From Pseudomonas pergaminensis (GTDB taxonomy: Bacteria; Pseudomonadota; Gammaproteobacteria; Pseudomonadales; Pseudomonadaceae): 64,000 nt of DNA. Shown piece after piece: positions 1-8,274 of this stretch. The translations under genes and the position numbers were made by a program. The first letter of the stretch is position 1. Every line of letters begins with the position of its first letter. Below the pieces are notes generated by a model. The model did not search any database and was not told the DNA's origin. It saw only the letters and a program-made list of their open reading frames with translations. The stretch spans positions 3,844,001 to 3,908,000 of the forward strand of contig NZ_CP078013.2 in assembly GCF_024112395.2 (NCBI RefSeq), written 5' to 3'.

Positions 1-85
1 ACGCAATCACTCCCGCCGTGACGCTCAACGCTCGGCAATTCATCGGCGTAACCGACGCAGACACGTGGAGTCGCCAACACCTCAT
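1..85 (-). CDS. N-terminus of an unidentified protein (partial, runs off window)
   Basis: An ATG on the minus strand at 85 overlaps the TGA of the next upstream gene (82-84) in an ATGA arrangement, and an open frame continues to the window edge. The 28 visible residues end in a hydrophobic stretch (LSVTAGVIA) that could begin a signal peptide or membrane segment. Too little is visible to name it. The four-base overlap suggests translational coupling with the 82-636 gene. Confidence 0.4.
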   Translation of the reverse strand, partial: MRCWRLHVSASVTPMNCRALSVTAGVIA

Positions 86-636
86 GGCACCGGCAACCAG
101 CCGCTGAATCCGCCCCGGGCGCTCAATGGGCCCCAGGCGAAATCCCATTGCGTGCCCGGCAGCGCCTGCTGTTCGGCGCCCGCCAACGCGGCGCGCTTCC
201 AGTCGAACACCGTCGACCCCTGCCAGGCCAGGACCACGCCCTGGGCCGGGGTGTCATCCGTGTCGACCCAGCGCGCAGCCGCCGCTGCCATAAAGGCCTC
301 GATGGGTTCGGCATCGATCTGCGACCGATACGCCGAACCCAGCAGCCAGCGGCAGACGTTCAAATGGTAGGTCCAATCCCGTGGCGGCCGGTGCCGATAG
401 GCCCAGGTCATAAAGCTGCGAAACAGGTTCAGGCCCTCGGGCGGGTCGAGCTTGAGCAGCGCCGGGCAGATATCGAACAGGGTGTGCCAATACGGCAACA
501 GGCGTGCATCCAGGTGCACGAAGCTGCGGCAATTGCTGGGGTACTCAGGCGGCGCGGGTTCCGCGTGCAGGCGACGGGACGCCGTGCTAACCAGGCGGCG
601 GGCGCCTGCGGGCAACAGGTGGTTCATGACACGCAC
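82..636 (-). CDS. Conserved hypothetical protein next to copper-handling genes
   Basis: This 184-residue protein was not recognised. It is rich in Trp, Pro and Arg and has no evident signal peptide or membrane segment. The start used here is a GTG at 636, six bases after the TGA of the DUF2946 gene upstream; an ATG at 627 is an alternative. The stop overlaps the start of the next gene in an ATGA. Position suggests co-transcription with the DUF2946 gene, so a link to copper or membrane assembly is possible but is only inferred from neighbours. Confidence 0.6.
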   Translation of the reverse strand: MRVMNHLLPAGARRLVSTASRRLHAEPAPPEYPSNCRSFVHLDARLLPYWHTLFDICPALLKLDPPEGLNLFRSFMTWAYRHRPPRDWTYHLNVCRWLLGSAYRSQIDAEPIEAFMAAAAARWVDTDDTPAQGVVLAWQGSTVFDWKRAALAGAEQQALPGTQWDFAWGPLSARGGFSGWLPVP

Positions 637-642
637 TCACAT

Positions 643-1074
643 TCATGACGATGGAACGCCTCCTGGTCTCAGGAGGCCCAGGGCATACGTCAGAATGCGG
701 GGGGAAGCGCGGGGGTTGGCCGAGGGCCAGGCATAGCGTGGCGGCGCCTTGTTGCGCCGCTCATGGGCCGGTCGCGGGGTGCGCTCCAGGCCCAACAACC
801 AGGCCAGGCCGACCAGAAACACCAGCGCAACGGTTAAAGCGTTGCAGACGGGGCAGGCAAAGTAGTTCGAGATGTTGCTGGAAGACGGGCTGCCCAACCC
901 TTTGTCGGAAAGTGGCGCCTGCTTGCCATCCAGCGAACAGAACGCCCCGCCGATGCCATTGAGTGCCTCGCCCATCATCTGCCCATGCCCCAAACCGCAG
1001 ACGAACAGGTTCATCAGCACGCAGAAGTACAGGGCCCAGGCAATCAGGGAACGGTCGGGGTGGCTCAATTTCAT
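643..1074 (-). CDS. DUF2946 family protein
   Basis: This 143-residue protein has an N-terminal hydrophobic segment (about residues 8-28), a central polar part with a CPVCNAL Cys pair near residue 75, and a second hydrophobic segment around 80-95. That layout fits the small DUF2946 family found next to copper-transport genes in pseudomonads. The start at 1074 (MKLSHPD) is chosen because the hydrophobic segment follows at once; longer versions add low-complexity Arg-rich sequence. It is divergent from the SCO gene at 1239. The exact role is unknown; copper homeostasis at the membrane is the family expectation. Confidence 0.75.
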   Translation of the reverse strand: MKLSHPDRSLIAWALYFCVLMNLFVCGLGHGQMMGEALNGIGGAFCSLDGKQAPLSDKGLGSPSSSNISNYFACPVCNALTVALVFLVGLAWLLGLERTPRPAHERRNKAPPRYAWPSANPRASPRILTYALGLLRPGGVPSS

Positions 1075-1238
1075 GGCGGCGACTCTACCACCGGAGCCGC
1101 AAAAGGATGAAGCGCGGCATGCCCCTGTGGCAGAACGTCGCAGATTACGTGTGCTTCCCAGGGTTGGTAGACTGGGCGCCCTCAAAGCCTGACGTATTGA
1201 TCCAGAGCAATGCAGGCGCTTCACAGGATGCACAGTTG

Positions 1239-1847
1239 ATGAGTACGTTATTCACCCGCCGCAAAGTGCTGACCGGTATGGGCCTGTTGGGCCTGGGCAG
1301 CCTGCTGGGCGGCTGTGACTACAGCCCCAAGCTGAACTTCAAGTACGGCAAGGACTTGAGCGACAAGATCATGGGCCGCACCTTCAAGCTCAAGAACACC
1401 GACGGCGAGACCGTCACCCTCAGCTCGTACCGTGGCCTGATGCCGGTGGTGTTCTTCGGTTTCACCCAGTGCCCGGCCGTGTGCCCGACCACCCTGGCGC
1501 GCGCCGCCCAGGCCAAGAAGCTGATGGGCCGCGACGGCGAAATCATGCAGGTGGTGTTTATCACCCTGGACCCGGAACGCGACACGCCCGAGATTCTCGA
1601 CAAGTACGTCAAGGCCTTCGACCCCAGCTTCGAAGCGCTGTACGGCACCCCGGAAGAAATCGCCGTGGCGGCCAAGGAATTCGGGATCTTTTATGAAAAG
1701 ATTCCCGCCGGCGACACCTATACCCTGTCCCACACCGCCACCAGTTTCGTGTTCGATACCCGTGGCAACCTGCGCCTGGGCCTGCAGGCATCCCTTACTG
1801 CTAAAGAGTGCGCAGAAGACCTGCTCACCGTCATGGAGGTCTGCTAA
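1239..1847 (+). CDS. SCO family copper chaperone / thioredoxin-like protein
   Basis: SCO proteins deliver copper to the CuA site of cytochrome c oxidase, or act as periplasmic thiol reductases, and are usually membrane-anchored. This 202-residue protein starts with an Arg pair and a hydrophobic stretch ending in a lipobox-like LLGGC (residue 26 region), so it is probably a lipoprotein. The copper-binding CPAVC motif follows FFGFTQ, and the partner His lies in SHTATSFVFD near the C-terminus, so all three ligands are present. The start at 1239 puts the signal at the N-terminus. The stop overlaps the ATG of the PCu(A)C gene by one base, which couples the two chaperones. Confidence 0.9.
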   Translation: MSTLFTRRKVLTGMGLLGLGSLLGGCDYSPKLNFKYGKDLSDKIMGRTFKLKNTDGETVTLSSYRGLMPVVFFGFTQCPAVCPTTLARAAQAKKLMGRDGEIMQVVFITLDPERDTPEILDKYVKAFDPSFEALYGTPEEIAVAAKEFGIFYEKIPAGDTYTLSHTATSFVFDTRGNLRLGLQASLTAKECAEDLLTVMEVC

Positions 1848-2314
1848 TGACTGCCGTTCAACACCTCAAACGCGCCCTGGTCGGCATGACCTTGCTGGGC
1901 CTCGCCGCCCACGCCAGCGCCCAGGTGCTAGTCACCGATGCCTGGGTACGCGCCAGTGTGCCGGGCCAGCCGTCCAGCGGCGCCTTCATGACCGTCACCG
2001 CCGACAGCGACAGCACGTTGCTGAGCGTGGCCTCGCCAGTGGCCAAGGACGTGCAGATCCATGAAATGAGCATGAAGGACGACGTGATGCGCATGGGCCC
2101 AGTGGACTCGGTAGCCCTGCCTGCCGGCAAGGCCGTGACCCTCGACCCCGACGGTTACCACGTGATGCTGATGGGCCTGACCCGCCAGATCAAGGAAGGC
2201 GACCAGGTCCCCCTGACCCTGACCGTACAAAATGCCAAGGGCGAGAAGCAGGCGATTGAAGTCACCGCGCCTGCCCGTGGCCTGGATGGGATGGATCACA
2301 GCAAGATGCATTGA
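1847..2314 (+). CDS. PCu(A)C-type periplasmic copper chaperone
   Basis: PCu(A)C proteins bind Cu(I) in the periplasm and work with SCO in metallating cytochrome oxidase. This 155-residue protein has a cleavable signal peptide ending near HASAQ (residue 25). It carries the family's spaced His/Met ligands: HEMSM, then VMRMG, then HVMLMG. A Met/His tail (GMDHSKMH) could add a metal site. Its ATG overlaps the SCO stop (TAATG), so the two are an operon. The REP repeats start about 45 bases downstream. Confidence 0.9.
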   Translation: MTAVQHLKRALVGMTLLGLAAHASAQVLVTDAWVRASVPGQPSSGAFMTVTADSDSTLLSVASPVAKDVQIHEMSMKDDVMRMGPVDSVALPAGKAVTLDPDGYHVMLMGLTRQIKEGDQVPLTLTVQNAKGEKQAIEVTAPARGLDGMDHSKMH

Positions 2315-2357
2315 GGGCGGCTGTGGCTGACGGGTTCTGAAGGTTTGTCAGTTCTGT

Positions 2358-2429
2358 TGTGGTGAGCGTGCTTGTTGTGGTGAGCGAGCTTATTGTGGTG
2401 AACGGGCTTGCTGTGGTGAGCGGGCTTGC
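2358..2429 (+). repeat. Four tandem copies of an 18-bp unit
   Basis: Copies start at 2358, 2376, 2394 and 2412 with an exact 18-base period (consensus TGTGGTGAGCGGGCTTGC). The last copy forms the outer end of the REP palindrome arm at 2412, so the unit appears to be a duplicated REP tail. Confidence 0.85.
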
Positions 2430-2546
2430 CCCGCGCTGGGGCGCGAAGCGGCCCCACCCACGAGCACTCAACCCCCTCTGAAAGAACGCGGTGCATGGTT
2501 TTAGGGCTGCTTCGCAGCCCAGCGCGGGGCAAGCCCGCTCACCACA
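2412..2546. repeat. Inverted REP pair (REPIN-like)
   Basis: The arm at 2412-2438 and the arm at 2520-2546 are perfect reverse complements over 27 bases (TGTGGTGAGCGGGCTTGCCC and onward). They enclose about 80 bases that contain a GGGCTGC-TTC-GCAGCCC hairpin next to the second arm. It lies between two convergent genes, so it may also act in 3' end formation. Confidence 0.85.
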
Positions 2547-2559
2547 CCAAACGAGCGTC

Positions 2560-3495
2560 TTATCGACTTGGCACAGGAGTTGGGTGGACTGTATCGAAAG
2601 GGATCAGGCCACTTGCCCTTGGCTGCGTCATCAGGTGAAAACTCTCGCTGAGCAACGCCACCGTGGCGCGGATGCTATCGGTCTGGCGCGGCACCGCAAA
2701 TAACCCGTAGTTGACGCTCAACGCCGGGTTAGCGTTGGGCCCCAGGGCGATCACGCGCATGGTGTCCAGGCGAATATTCTCGGCAGGCAACAGGGCGACC
2801 CCCAAGCCGCTCTCCACCGCCGCCATGATCACGCCGATATTCGGGCTGGTGACGGTTACCCGGAAGTCCCGACCGGCGCTCAACAACGCATCAAACATCA
2901 GGCGCCGCCACGCGCAGGGCTCGGCATACACGATCACATCCAACGCCAGTGCCGGGTCGATCTCATCGTCGATCCCGCTTACCCAATACAGGGGCATGTT
3001 CCAGGTCTGCACGGGGTCGGCGGCAAACACCGAGCTCACGCCGATGGCGACGTCGAGCAAGCCATCGTGCCAGCGTTCGGCGAGGGCATCGCCGTGGTCC
3101 ACGGTGATGTCCATGTGCACATGCGGGCTGGCACGCCGCAACCGCCCCAGCGCGGCCGGCAAAGCCGAGACCGCCACGTCTTCCGAAAGGCCGACGCGCA
3201 CGGTGCCCATTACCGTGCGCTCCTTGAGACGTGTCGCCACCGTCTCTCCCAGCGCCAGGATGCGCGTGGCGTAGCTGAGCAACAGTTCGCCCTCGGTGGT
3301 CGGCACCACCCCACGCCCGGTACGGCGCAAAAGGCGTTGCCCGAGCAGTTCTTCGAGCCGACGAATCTGTGCGCTCAGCGCCGATTGCGCCCTGCCCGCT
3401 TGTTGCGCAGCGCCACTGAGGCTGCCGTGATGACACACCGCGACAAAGGTGCGCAGTAAATAGGGTTCGAAGGCATCGGATATCATGTTTGGCAT
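2560..3495 (-). CDS. LysR family transcriptional regulator
   Basis: This 311-residue protein has the LysR layout. A winged helix-turn-helix fills residues 8-68 (LRTFVAVCHHGSLSGAAQQAG, QSALSAQIRRLEELLG), followed by a substrate-binding domain from about 95 to 295. It is divergent from the NADP-dependent oxidoreductase at 3582 with 86 bases between them, the usual arrangement for a LysR and its target. An internal ATG at 3486 is a possible later start. The effector is unknown. Confidence 0.9.
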   Translation of the reverse strand: MPNMISDAFEPYLLRTFVAVCHHGSLSGAAQQAGRAQSALSAQIRRLEELLGQRLLRRTGRGVVPTTEGELLLSYATRILALGETVATRLKERTVMGTVRVGLSEDVAVSALPAALGRLRRASPHVHMDITVDHGDALAERWHDGLLDVAIGVSSVFAADPVQTWNMPLYWVSGIDDEIDPALALDVIVYAEPCAWRRLMFDALLSAGRDFRVTVTSPNIGVIMAAVESGLGVALLPAENIRLDTMRVIALGPNANPALSVNYGLFAVPRQTDSIRATVALLSESFHLMTQPRASGLIPFDTVHPTPVPSR

Positions 3496-3581
3496 AACTC
3501 TGAATCAACCGCTATCACCCTACCTTGATATCCACCGGATGACTACGCTGCCCAGCCTGTTCAACCAGTGAGTCAAACATC

Positions 3582-4613
3582 ATGGATAACCCCCGCAACC
3601 CACGCATCGTATTGGCTGCTCGCCCCGACGGTCGCCCGAAAACCAGCGACTTTCGCCTCGAATACGCTGCGATACCCTCGCCTGCCGATGGCCAGGTGCT
3701 GCTGGAAAATCTCTACCTGTCCCTCGACCCGTACATGCGCTGGCGCATGAGCGACGCCAAGTCGTACGCCGAACCCGTCGGCATCGGTGAAGTGATGGTG
3801 GGCGGCACCGTGGCGCGTATCACGCACTCGCGTCACGCTGACTGGCACGAAGGTGACCTCGTGCTGGCCTACGCCGGCTGGCAGCGCTTTGCCGTGTCTG
3901 ACGGGCACGACCTGCGCCGCCTGGACCCCAGCATCGCGCCCCTTACCACGGCCCTCGGCGTGCTAGGCATGCCGGGCTTCACGGCGTACGCCGGGCTGCT
4001 CAACATTGGCCAACCCAAATCCGGCGACACCGTGGTCGTCGCAGCCGCCAGCGGGGCCGTGGGCTCGGTGGTCGGCCAGATCGCTCGCCTGCACGGTGCC
4101 CGAGCCGTGGGCATTGCGGGTGGGGCGGACAAGTGTGCTTTTGTGAAAGACGAACTGGGTTTTGATGCGGTCATCGACCACCGGGCCCCAGACTTTGCCG
4201 AACAACTGGCCAGGGCATGCCCGAATGGCATCGACGTGTACTTCGAGAACGTCGCCGGGCCTGTCTGGGATGCCGTGCGGCCACTGCTCAATGACTTTGC
4301 GCGGATTCCGGTGTGCGGGCTGATTGCCCACTACAACGATGGCGCCCTGCAGGAAGCCACCGCTGATCGCCTGCCAGCCACGATGCATGACATTCTCGCC
4401 AAGAGCCTGACCGTACGCGGGTTTATCCAGACCGAGTTCGCCGATCAACAACAGGACAGGTTCCTCAAAGAGGCCGCACAGTGGATCGCCGACGGCAAAC
4501 TCAAATGGCGCGAAGACATTGTCGAGGGTCTGGAACAGGCGCCCGAAGCCTTTATCGGACTGCTGGAGGGGCGCAACTTCGGCAAGTTGATCGTGCGCCT
4601 CAATCCACAATAA
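3582..4613 (+). CDS. NADP-dependent medium-chain oxidoreductase (CurA/YncB-like)
   Basis: This 343-residue zinc-independent MDR enzyme probably reduces activated double bonds (2-alkenal/enone reductase type) with NADPH. The N-terminal GroES-like part contains YLSLDPYMRWRM, typical of this subfamily. The Rossmann part has AAASGAVGSVVGQIA (about residues 149-163) and GIDVYFENVAGPV. The zinc-ligand cysteines of alcohol dehydrogenases are absent. The divergent LysR gene is the likely regulator. The last 14 bases overlap the 3' end of the convergent cupin gene. Confidence 0.9.
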   Translation: MDNPRNPRIVLAARPDGRPKTSDFRLEYAAIPSPADGQVLLENLYLSLDPYMRWRMSDAKSYAEPVGIGEVMVGGTVARITHSRHADWHEGDLVLAYAGWQRFAVSDGHDLRRLDPSIAPLTTALGVLGMPGFTAYAGLLNIGQPKSGDTVVVAAASGAVGSVVGQIARLHGARAVGIAGGADKCAFVKDELGFDAVIDHRAPDFAEQLARACPNGIDVYFENVAGPVWDAVRPLLNDFARIPVCGLIAHYNDGALQEATADRLPATMHDILAKSLTVRGFIQTEFADQQQDRFLKEAAQWIADGKLKWREDIVEGLEQAPEAFIGLLEGRNFGKLIVRLNPQ

Positions 4614-4929
4614 ACAATTTCGCCCCGACACGCGTCGAAGAGCGATGGCCTTCCATGTCATTGCCCACCTGGTAACTCATTCCGGTCGTCAGGGTGAACT
4701 GGCGGCCGTCTTCCAGCTCCGTGTGCAGCTCGCCTTCAAGGCACAACAGAATGTGCCCGCGCCAGCACCAGTGATCCGCCAGGTAGCCGGGGGTGTATTC
4801 GACCATGCGCACGCGGGTCGTGCCGAAGTGGCCGGTGCGCCATATGGCATTGCCCGTCACGCCAGGGTGAGAAACCGGTTCGACCGTGGACCAGTCGGTG
4901 GTGCCAAAGGGAACAGCGTTCAGATCCAT
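4600..4929 (-). CDS. DHCW-motif cupin protein
   Basis: This 109-residue single-domain cupin has the sequence LADHWCWRGHILLCLEGEL, in which the DHxCW-type motif and a metal-binding His pattern can be seen. The second cupin strand set (GMSYQVGNDMEGHRSS) supplies another His. It is probably a small metal-binding enzyme or sensor; the substrate is unknown. The start at 4929 gives the usual length for such proteins. Its 3' end overlaps the convergent oxidoreductase by 14 bases. Confidence 0.8.
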   Translation of the reverse strand: MDLNAVPFGTTDWSTVEPVSHPGVTGNAIWRTGHFGTTRVRMVEYTPGYLADHWCWRGHILLCLEGELHTELEDGRQFTLTTGMSYQVGNDMEGHRSSTRVGAKLFIVD

Positions 4930-5054
4930 GATGGGCTCAATGATGGTTGTGCAGGGCTTGAGGCTATCGACCTGGAGCGGCAGCCGATAGACACAGATCA
5001 AGCGCTTTTGTGGGATACAGGTATCCTGCCTGCACGGCTCTCACGGATACGCTT

Positions 5055-5543
5055 ATGCAGATCGACCCCACCTACGTCCTTTACGAAACCGAACACTGGC
5101 GGCTCAACCACCACCTGGCGTCCGCACTGCCCGGTTACCTGATGCTGGGCGCCAAGGCGCCAGCCCACTCCCTGGCTGACATGCCGGAAGCGGCGCTGAC
5201 CGAGTTGGGCGGGTTGCTGGCAAAGACCCAGCGGGTGATGGAGGCGCAGCTGGAGCCGAAATGGCTGTATATCAGCCGCTATGGGCACATGCCGGGCTTC
5301 CCGCTGCATTTTCATTTCATCCCGGTGTATGACTGGGTGGAGGACGCGTTCTGGCGGGATGAGCGCTATCGGCGGCTGCAAGGTTTTGGCGCGCAGGGCC
5401 AGGCGCAGGCCTTGACCGATGGCGCGGAACTGACGCTGTTTGTGTGGCGGGAGTTTGGGGAAAGCCCTACGCCGCCGCCGGTTCAGGGAGAATCCGTGCA
5501 GCAGGTGATCGCGCGATTGCGCGCTGCGTTCAGACCGGAGTGA
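5055..5543 (+). CDS. HIT family protein with altered first His
   Basis: HIT proteins hydrolyse or transfer nucleotides using an HxHxHxx motif. In this 162-residue protein the motif reads PLHFHFIPVY, so the second and catalytic third His are present but the first is Pro. The N-terminal half has the expected NHHLASALPGYLMLGAK strand and a helix (ALTELGGLLAKTQRVME). The start at 5055 follows an intergenic stretch; a longer version adds 15 unconserved residues. The substrate is unknown. Confidence 0.8.
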   Translation: MQIDPTYVLYETEHWRLNHHLASALPGYLMLGAKAPAHSLADMPEAALTELGGLLAKTQRVMEAQLEPKWLYISRYGHMPGFPLHFHFIPVYDWVEDAFWRDERYRRLQGFGAQGQAQALTDGAELTLFVWREFGESPTPPPVQGESVQQVIARLRAAFRPE

Positions 5544-5575
5544 AAAGCCCAGCTTAAAACAGATCCCCTGTGGTA

Positions 5576-6046
5576 TCAGCAGGTGAGGTGTTTGGTCATC
5601 GGGACACAGGCCAACTGCAAACCCGACGGCGAATGGTAAATCGCCTGCTCATCACCCACGTACCCACAGGCCCGATAGAAACTCGCCGCATTCAACGTCG
5701 CATCCAGCACCAGGGTTTCAATCGCCTGTTCCCGCGCAACGCTCTCCAGGTGATCGAGCATCGCCTTGCCATATCCGCGCCCGGTGAACCCAGGCAACAC
5801 AAACAATGCGCCGACTTCGTTGTTGTCCGGATCAAGCATGCCGGTGGCCACCGGCTCTCCCTGCACCCACCCCAGGTAAAACGGTTTGTCCATCAGCGCG
5901 CTGTAGCCGTCTTCGGCTTTACCCTGCGTCCACAGCAGCATTTGCGCCTGCGTGTAGGCGCCGATGCACTGGCTGCGAATGGCCTGCAAACGGATGTCGA
6001 ACGCCACTTGGGCATGTTCCTGGTTGGCGCGTTTGATCTCCAGCAT
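5576..6046 (-). CDS. GNAT family N-acetyltransferase
   Basis: This 156-residue protein has the GNAT fold. Motif A is LFVLPGFTGRGYGKAMLDHL (residues about 85-104), with the Q/RxxGxG/A acetyl-CoA loop as TGRGYG, and a C-terminal NAASFYRACGY motif B. The start at 6046 is backed by a good GGAAGGAG ribosome site about 8 bases upstream. The substrate cannot be deduced. The gene stands alone. Confidence 0.88.
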   Translation of the reverse strand: MLEIKRANQEHAQVAFDIRLQAIRSQCIGAYTQAQMLLWTQGKAEDGYSALMDKPFYLGWVQGEPVATGMLDPDNNEVGALFVLPGFTGRGYGKAMLDHLESVAREQAIETLVLDATLNAASFYRACGYVGDEQAIYHSPSGLQLACVPMTKHLTC

Positions 6047-6221
6047 GTGTATCTCCTTCCATGAAATCATCGTGCCATTAGCACACTTGTGCTAATCGAC
6101 CCCTCCCCCCTGCGGCGCTATATTCCCCGGCACTTCCAGCGCTCCTCCGGCACCGTGCATTTCTTGCGCGTGGGCGCGTTGTGCGCTGGAAAAACCATAA
6201 CAACCCCAAGGAAGAAGCACC

Positions 6222-6557
6222 ATGAAACTGCAATCCTCCGTTACCCGCCTCACCCTGTTGGGCGCCCTGATCATCGGCGTCGCCGGCTGCAGCAACATCA
6301 AACCTACCGAAGATCACCTCAAGACGCTGTCGGAGACCAACCTGGGCGAACCGGTCAAGCGTATTTCCAATGTGCGCAGCGACTCGATGACCACCTACTA
6401 CGTCGCCAGTGCCGCCTCCGGCGAGTACAACTGCTCAGTGCCCAGCGGTGCCAGCGGCGGCATGTTCGCCGTGGCCAGCTTTGGCATGATGAAGCCTGCG
6501 GCCTACTGCCAACCCAAAGGTGCACGCGGCAACCCACTGCAGGGCTTCACCCAGTAA
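6222..6557 (+). CDS. Small putative lipoprotein
   Basis: This 111-residue protein begins with a lipoprotein signal (hydrophobic core LLGALIIGV then lipobox VAGC, Cys about residue 23), so it should be anchored in a membrane. The mature part has two Cys (NCSVP and YCQPKG) that could form a disulfide. The family was not recognised; it resembles small conserved pseudomonad lipoproteins of unknown role. An AAGGAAG ribosome site lies upstream. The 3' end overlaps the convergent sensor kinase gene by 11 bases. Confidence 0.75.
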   Translation: MKLQSSVTRLTLLGALIIGVAGCSNIKPTEDHLKTLSETNLGEPVKRISNVRSDSMTTYYVASAASGEYNCSVPSGASGGMFAVASFGMMKPAAYCQPKGARGNPLQGFTQ

Positions 6558-8160
6558 CTGTCTGCTGGCTCAGGGCGCGCAAGGTCCCGCGCAGTTCGGC
6601 GGGACGCACCGGCTTGGAGAGAATGGCGATCCGGCGGTCGTGCAAGGCGGCCTGGATTCTCTCCACGTCATGCCCGGTGAGAATCAGCGCAGGAACGGCC
6701 CAGCCACGTTGCTCGCGCAGCGCATCGATGCATTCGATACCAGTAGCGTGGTTGCCCAGGTCGTAGTCGGCGACGATGATGTCGCAGTCACTGACCAGAG
6801 CACGCCCCGAAGACTCCGCCTGCACCTCGCACCCCCAGCGCTCCAGCAGCGCCTGGGTGGCGAGCATTACGTTATGGTCATCTTCCACCAGGCACACCTT
6901 CAACCCGGTCAAGAGCCCGGCCTGGCGCGTGTCGTCGCGCGGTGCCGTGGCACGTGGCGCAGAGGCCAGGGTCAAGCCATACAGGCTTACAGAAGTACCA
7001 TGGCCCACCCGTGAGCGCAGGCCTACTTGCACCCCCATCAACTGCCCCAGGCGCTTGACGATGGACAGTCCAAGGCCGACGCCTTCGACGTCCTTGTCAC
7101 GCAGGTGGCGCACTCGATAAAACTCCTCGAAGACCTTTGATAGATGCTCCTCGGCAATCCCCCGGCCCCGGTCATGAATCTCCACCGCCAAGCCGCCGTC
7201 GCGAATGCGCACGCCAATGAGCACAGGGCGGTGCGCACCGTATTTGAAGCAATTGGACAGCACGTTCTGCACCATGGTAGCCAACAGCGCCGGGTCGACC
7301 AGCACCCAGTGCGCGCAAGGCCGCAGGCGCAGCTCCACCCCGGCCCAACGCGCGGCCTCGGCGTTCTGGCGCACCAGGTCGGCAAGGAACTCGCCCAGGT
7401 GCACCGCCTGGTATTTAGGCATCAGGCGGCCGTTGTCGAGGGTGTAGAGGTCGAGAATCGAGCGGAACAATTGCGACACGTTCAGCAGCGAACGGTCGAT
7501 GTTATCCACCAGGCGCCGCTCTTCATCGCCCAGCCGGGCTTCGCGCAGGCACGCGGTAAACAGGCCAATGGAGTGGATGGGTTGGCGCAAATCATGGCTG
7601 GCCTGGGCGAGGAAACGGGATTTTTCCAGGTTGGCGGCGATGGCCTGCTCGGATGCCTTGCGCGTGCGCTCCAGCAGGATATGCGCGTACACCGGGATCA
7701 CCGTGCTGGTGATCATCAGCATCAGCACCATGAAAGGCTGCGCCTGCCACACCGGCGTGAGCCGATACACCACCAGCAGCGCCAGCAACGCCAATGCCGT
7801 GGCAATCGCCAGGTAGCGCGAGCCATAGCGCATGCCGTTGCCCAGGTTGACCCAGACCATCACCGCATACAGCGGCAATGCCGCTTCGCCGCCCACCACC
7901 ATGCCGAACGAGGTGCCGGTGTAGTCGTGGAGCATCCCGAAAATCCGCCGCGCCGGGTAATGCCCGGGCCAACGTGCGATCACCTGGCGCAACGCGATGG
8001 AGGCGAGCAGGAACAGGACGATATACAGGATCACCGGCAGGTAGGTGTCCATCGACTGTCCGGGCAAAAAGCCCAGAGCGGTGATGTACACGACAGCGAT
8101 GGTGGCCACCACAATGCGCAGGTTGGCCTGGTCGAGTTCGGAGTTGGTCTCAAGACTCAT
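6547..8160 (-). CDS. Hybrid sensor histidine kinase / response regulator
   Basis: This 537-residue protein is membrane bound, with about five or six hydrophobic segments in residues 14-165. A HisKA domain with the phospho-acceptor His189 (QASHDLRQPIHS) comes next, then an HATPase domain (NVLSNCFKYG N-box, DRGRGIAEEHL and GVGLGLSIVKRLG G-boxes). It ends in a receiver domain (about 410-530) with acidic VEDD, acceptor Asp in IIVADYDLG and the SKPVRP Lys. The signal is unknown. The LuxR-type regulator that diverges at 8275 is the likely partner. Confidence 0.92.
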   Translation of the reverse strand: MSLETNSELDQANLRIVVATIAVVYITALGFLPGQSMDTYLPVILYIVLFLLASIALRQVIARWPGHYPARRIFGMLHDYTGTSFGMVVGGEAALPLYAVMVWVNLGNGMRYGSRYLAIATALALLALLVVYRLTPVWQAQPFMVLMLMITSTVIPVYAHILLERTRKASEQAIAANLEKSRFLAQASHDLRQPIHSIGLFTACLREARLGDEERRLVDNIDRSLLNVSQLFRSILDLYTLDNGRLMPKYQAVHLGEFLADLVRQNAEAARWAGVELRLRPCAHWVLVDPALLATMVQNVLSNCFKYGAHRPVLIGVRIRDGGLAVEIHDRGRGIAEEHLSKVFEEFYRVRHLRDKDVEGVGLGLSIVKRLGQLMGVQVGLRSRVGHGTSVSLYGLTLASAPRATAPRDDTRQAGLLTGLKVCLVEDDHNVMLATQALLERWGCEVQAESSGRALVSDCDIIVADYDLGNHATGIECIDALREQRGWAVPALILTGHDVERIQAALHDRRIAILSKPVRPAELRGTLRALSQQTVTG

Positions 8161-8274
8161 GGGTTACGTCCTTGTGCGGCAATCAACAAATCCGTCATGC
8201 GCCACAGGCAGGCCCTGAGCGCGGTGGTAAGGTAGCATGCAACGGCATAACCCTGCCCCAGGGAGGAGCACCCC

